Source of the DNA: Sphingomonas sp. LM7
Lineage (GTDB): Bacteria > Pseudomonadota > Alphaproteobacteria > Sphingomonadales > Sphingomonadaceae
Direction of reading: 5' to 3'
Assembly (NCBI RefSeq): GCF_002002925.1
Contig: NZ_CP019511.1
Coordinates: 124,001 to 188,000, forward strand
DNA: 64,000 nt
Part shown: in pieces, positions 61,337 to 64,000 of the stretch
How the letters are laid out: each line of letters starts with the position of its first letter
How positions within the stretch are numbered: position 1 is the first letter of the stretch
Translations under genes and position numbers: made by a program
Notes under the pieces: generated by a model
Told to the model about the DNA's origin: nothing
Databases searched by the model: none
The model's input: the letters and a program-made list of their open reading frames with translations, nothing else

Positions 61337-61359
61337 CTCTCCTCGCCCGCCAGGAAAGC

Positions 61360-61707
61360 TCACGGCCGCTCTGCCATGCCCGCCGCCACACGCTGGGGCT
61401 TTTTGGCGCGGTCCCACCAGGCGCGCTGGATGTAGAGCTCGACGCGTTCGCGGCTGCCGGTGCCGTAGCGGACGAGGAGCATCGGATAATTGGCGTAGTG
61501 ATCGGTCTGCCAGAAAGTCTCCGGGTCGGTTTCGAACAGGAGTTCTTTTTCCGGCTGCGTGACCATCAGCGCGAAGCTGCCTTTTTCGCGGCCCGGCGAC
61601 ATCAGGCCCTTGGCGTTGATCTTGGGACAAGGCGTGCCCCACCAGCTTTCCATCGCCACGTCGGGCAAGGTCCGGGCAAAGGCACAGGCGTCTTGCCAGT
61701 CATCCAT
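61360..61707 (-). CDS. MmcQ/YjbR family protein
   Basis: A 115-residue protein with the MmcQ/YjbR (CyaY-like fold) pattern: DACAFARTLPDVAMESWWGT, PCPKINAKGLMSPG, EKELLFETDPETFWQTDHYA, YPMLLVRYGTGSRERVELYI. The family is thought to bind DNA, with function not established. Its start overlaps the end of rarA by 8 bases, so the genes are coupled. Confidence 0.85.
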   Translation of the reverse strand: MDDWQDACAFARTLPDVAMESWWGTPCPKINAKGLMSPGREKGSFALMVTQPEKELLFETDPETFWQTDHYANYPMLLVRYGTGSRERVELYIQRAWWDRAKKPQRVAAGMAERP

Positions 61708-63019
61708 CGCGGCGCTTCTCGCGCATCTCGTCCCACCACGCCATGCGCTCGGCGATGCGCTTTTCCATGCCGCGCTCGGTGGGCGTGTAGAAGGTCTGCG
61801 GGGTCATCTCGTCAGGCCAGTAATTGTCGCCCGAAAAGCCGCCCTCGGCATCGTGATCATAGGTATAGCCCTGGCCATAGCCGATCTGCTTCATCAGCTT
61901 GGTGGGGGCATTGAGGATGTTCTGGGGCGGCATCAGCGAGCCGGTTTCCTTGGCGCTGCGCCATGCGGCCTTTTGCGCCTTGTATGCCGCGTTCGATTTG
62001 GGTGCGGTGGCGAGATAGAGGCAGGCCTGGGCGATGGCGAGTTCGCCCTCCGGACTGCCGAGAAAGTCGTAGGTGTCCTTGGCGGCAATGCACTGGACCA
62101 GCGCCTGCGGGTCGGCGAGGCCGATATCCTCGACCGCGGCGCGCGTGAGGCGACGCAGCACGTAGAGCGGCTCCTCGCCGGCGGTGAGCATGCGCGCGAG
62201 ATAGTAAAGCGCCGCCTGCGGATCGCTGCCGCGGATCGATTTATGCAGCGCCGAGATGAGGTTGTAGTGGCCCTCGCGGTCCTTGTCGTAGACTGCGACG
62301 CGGCGCTGGAGGAAGTCGCCGAGCGCGGCCGGGGTGAGCGGCGCTTCGAAGCTCACGGAGAAAAGAGTCTCGGCCTGGTTGAGCAGGAAGCGGCCGTCGC
62401 CGTCGGCGCTGGCGACCAGTGCGTCGCGCGCCTCGGGCGTAAGCGGGAGCGGACGTTCCTCGAGTTCCTCGCCGCGATCGAGCAGCTTGCACAGCGCCTT
62501 GTGGTCGAGGCGGTGGAGGATGAGCACCTGTGCGCGGCTGAGCAATGCAGCGTTTAGCTCGAACGACGGATTCTCGGTGGTCGCGCCGACCAAGGTGACG
62601 GTGCCGTCCTCGACATAGGGCAGGAAGCCGTCCTGCTGGGCGCGGTTGAAGCGATGGATCTCGTCCACGAACAACAGCGTCTTGCGGCCCATCCGGGCAT
62701 ATTCGCGCGCCTCGGCAAAGACCTTCTTCAAGTCCGCGACGCCCGAGAACACCGCCGAGATTGCGACGAAACGCAAGCCCACGGCATCGGCGAGCAGCCG
62801 CGCGATCGTGGTCTTGCCGGTGCCCGGCGGGCCCCACAGGATGATCGAGCTCAACTTGCCCGCTGCGACCATCCGGCCGATCGCGCCTTCGGGACCGGTG
62901 AGATGCTCCTGGCCGACGACCTGGTCGAGTTGCTGGGGACGCAGGCGATCGGCGAGCGGGCCGCTGGTGGGCACCTCGACCGGGCCGGATTGTTCGTGGG
63001 TGGCGAAAAGGTCGGCCAT
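61700..63019 (-). CDS. rarA: Replication-associated recombination protein A
   Basis: A 439-residue AAA+ ATPase (RarA/MgsA/WRNIP1) acting at stalled replication forks. Walker A GPPGTGKTT at residues 63-71, Walker B LLFVDEIHRFNRAQQD, sensor GATTENPSFELNAALLSR, and the C-terminal tetramerisation region (HKSIRGSDPQAALYYLARML, QIGYGQGYTYDHDAEGGFSG). ATG 63019 begins the family N-terminus (MADLFATHE); an in-frame extension to 63439 overlaps the divergent gene and is rejected. Confidence 0.95.
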   Translation of the reverse strand: MADLFATHEQSGPVEVPTSGPLADRLRPQQLDQVVGQEHLTGPEGAIGRMVAAGKLSSIILWGPPGTGKTTIARLLADAVGLRFVAISAVFSGVADLKKVFAEAREYARMGRKTLLFVDEIHRFNRAQQDGFLPYVEDGTVTLVGATTENPSFELNAALLSRAQVLILHRLDHKALCKLLDRGEELEERPLPLTPEARDALVASADGDGRFLLNQAETLFSVSFEAPLTPAALGDFLQRRVAVYDKDREGHYNLISALHKSIRGSDPQAALYYLARMLTAGEEPLYVLRRLTRAAVEDIGLADPQALVQCIAAKDTYDFLGSPEGELAIAQACLYLATAPKSNAAYKAQKAAWRSAKETGSLMPPQNILNAPTKLMKQIGYGQGYTYDHDAEGGFSGDNYWPDEMTPQTFYTPTERGMEKRIAERMAWWDEMREKRRDG

Positions 63020-63116
63020 GGCATTTCCAGATAGGCGGTCGGGCGGCGATTTGCACCCGCTTTGACCGTGCGCAACACGCCCGAAGCATCGGCGTGCAAG
63101 ATGCGCGTGAAGGAGA

Positions 63117-64000
63117 ATGCGCGTGGATTGCGACGTGGTGATCGTGGGCGCTGGGCCGGCCGGACTGGCGCTGGCGCGATCGCTTCGCGATTGCGGGCTC
63201 GATATCGTCATGGTCGAGCGCCAGCCGCTGGCGGCGTTGACCGAGCCGCGCTTCGACGGACGCGAGATTGCGCTGACGCATGGGTCGGTGGCTATCCTCA
63301 AGGCACTGGACGCGTGGGCGCGACTCCCGGCGGCGGAGATCTCGCCGCTGCGGGCAGCGCGCGTATTAAACGGCGGTTCGCCGTTCGCGCTCGACTTCGA
63401 TGCGGACGGCGAGGGGCCGCTGGGCTGGCTGGTGCCCAATCATTGCATCCGCGCGGCACTGTTCGATGCGGTGCGCGGGCAGGCGGGGTTGCGCATCCTG
63501 ACAGGCGTAGGCGTCGTGCAGGCGCGGACCGGGCGCGCGGCGGCGGAGGTGGTGCTGAGCGACGGCGTGATGCTGCGGACGCGGTTGCTGGTGGCGGCGG
63601 ATTCGCGGCTGTCGGCGCTGCGCGATGCGCTCGGTATCCCGGCGGAGATCAACCGGCTCGGGCGATCGATGCTGGTGTGCCGGGTTCGGCATCCGCGCCC
63701 GCATGACGGGATCGCCACCGAATGGTTCGATCACCACCAGACGATGGCGATGCTGCCGCTGGGCGAGGGGATATCATCGGCGGTGCTGACGCTGCCCAGC
63801 GCGGCGATCGACCGCCTGATGGCAATGGATGACGCTGCGCTCGACAGGGAGCTGGGTGCGCGATTCGGGCGGTCGCTGGGACCGATAGAGGTCGCGGGTG
63901 CGCGGGCCGCCTATCCGCTGGTGACGAGCTGGTCGCGGCACTTCGCGGCAACGCGCGCCGCGCTGATCGGCGATGCGGCGGTGGGGATGCATCCGGTGAC
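63117..64000 (+). CDS. FAD-dependent ubiquinone-biosynthesis hydroxylase, UbiM-like (3' end outside window)
   Basis: The frame is open from ATG 63117 (AGGAG just upstream) to the window end, about 294 codons. The FAD site GAGPAG is at residues 11-16; EPRFDGREIALTHGSV and the NHCIRAALFDAV segment belong to the UbiH/UbiF/VisC group. The second FAD motif reads LIGDAAVGMHPV rather than the usual GDAAHxxHP, a variant I associate with UbiM, a 5-demethoxyubiquinol hydroxylase. It would act in ubiquinone synthesis at the membrane. It is divergent from rarA with 97 bases between. Confidence 0.8.
   Translation, partial: MRVDCDVVIVGAGPAGLALARSLRDCGLDIVMVERQPLAALTEPRFDGREIALTHGSVAILKALDAWARLPAAEISPLRAARVLNGGSPFALDFDADGEGPLGWLVPNHCIRAALFDAVRGQAGLRILTGVGVVQARTGRAAAEVVLSDGVMLRTRLLVAADSRLSALRDALGIPAEINRLGRSMLVCRVRHPRPHDGIATEWFDHHQTMAMLPLGEGISSAVLTLPSAAIDRLMAMDDAALDRELGARFGRSLGPIEVAGARAAYPLVTSWSRHFAATRAALIGDAAVGMHPV

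Overview
The window is about 66% GC and densely coded, and its gene content points to an alphaproteobacterium of the Sphingomonadaceae, most likely a Sphingomonas-like organism. Supporting signs are the NDUFA12-like complex I protein next to a DUF2155 protein and aat, a direct-repeat GTTC-N7-GTTC SOS box, many exported proteins with Ala-rich signal peptides, and REP-type repeats of the CTGAGC/TGTCGAA kind. No rRNA, CRISPR array, transposase or phage gene was seen. Both window ends cut a gene (uxaA at the left, a UbiH/UbiM-type hydroxylase at the right).

Positions 1-15.9 kb (+ strand) form a uronate/pectin catabolic locus: altronate dehydratase, a fumarylacetoacetase-fold hydratase-like protein, a 1277-residue exported protein with a LamG-like domain and an unassigned helical core, a DUF885 peptidase-like protein, an ExuT-type transporter, uxaC, kduI, kduD and kdgK. 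A soluble chemoreceptor and an exported alpha/beta hydrolase follow. Two operator-like palindromes and two REP/inverted-repeat elements lie inside it. Uronate reductases and KDPG aldolase are not in the window. An exported pectate lyase-like protein at 29.8-31.0 kb probably feeds the same pathway.

Positions 16-27.9 kb hold envelope genes: two related Pro/Ala-rich single-span membrane proteins, lipoproteins, a TonB-C-like exported protein, a two-subunit M16 peptidase, a TonB-dependent receptor behind a Fur-like site, and a DUF808 membrane protein.

Positions 28.2-39.8 kb (- strand) carry secE-nusG, rplK-rplA and rplJ-rplL as three separate blocks. They are interrupted by an RTX-type calcium-binding protein, a frameshifted lipoprotein gene, a PilZ protein, a DUF1206 protein, an L,D-transpeptidase, a pectate lyase and small membrane proteins. 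rpoB does not follow rplL.

Positions 40-48.4 kb are accessory in character: an SdpR/SdpI-like regulator-membrane pair, a metzincin protease, an unknown 208-residue protein, a TIR-transmembrane-TPR protein, a divergent subtilase without an evident signal peptide, tRNA-Trp, and an unknown membrane-anchored protein. The TIR/protease cluster is the best candidate for an undescribed system.

Positions 48.4-64 kb are mostly housekeeping: a GGDEF/EAL protein, a fatty acyl-AMP ligase, RecX, a double cold-shock protein, DUF192, NDUFA12-like, DUF2155, aat, ParA-like, a Y-family DNA polymerase with an SOS box, a DNA-deoxyinosine glycosylase-like protein, tRNA-Thr, RarA and a ubiquinone hydroxylase.
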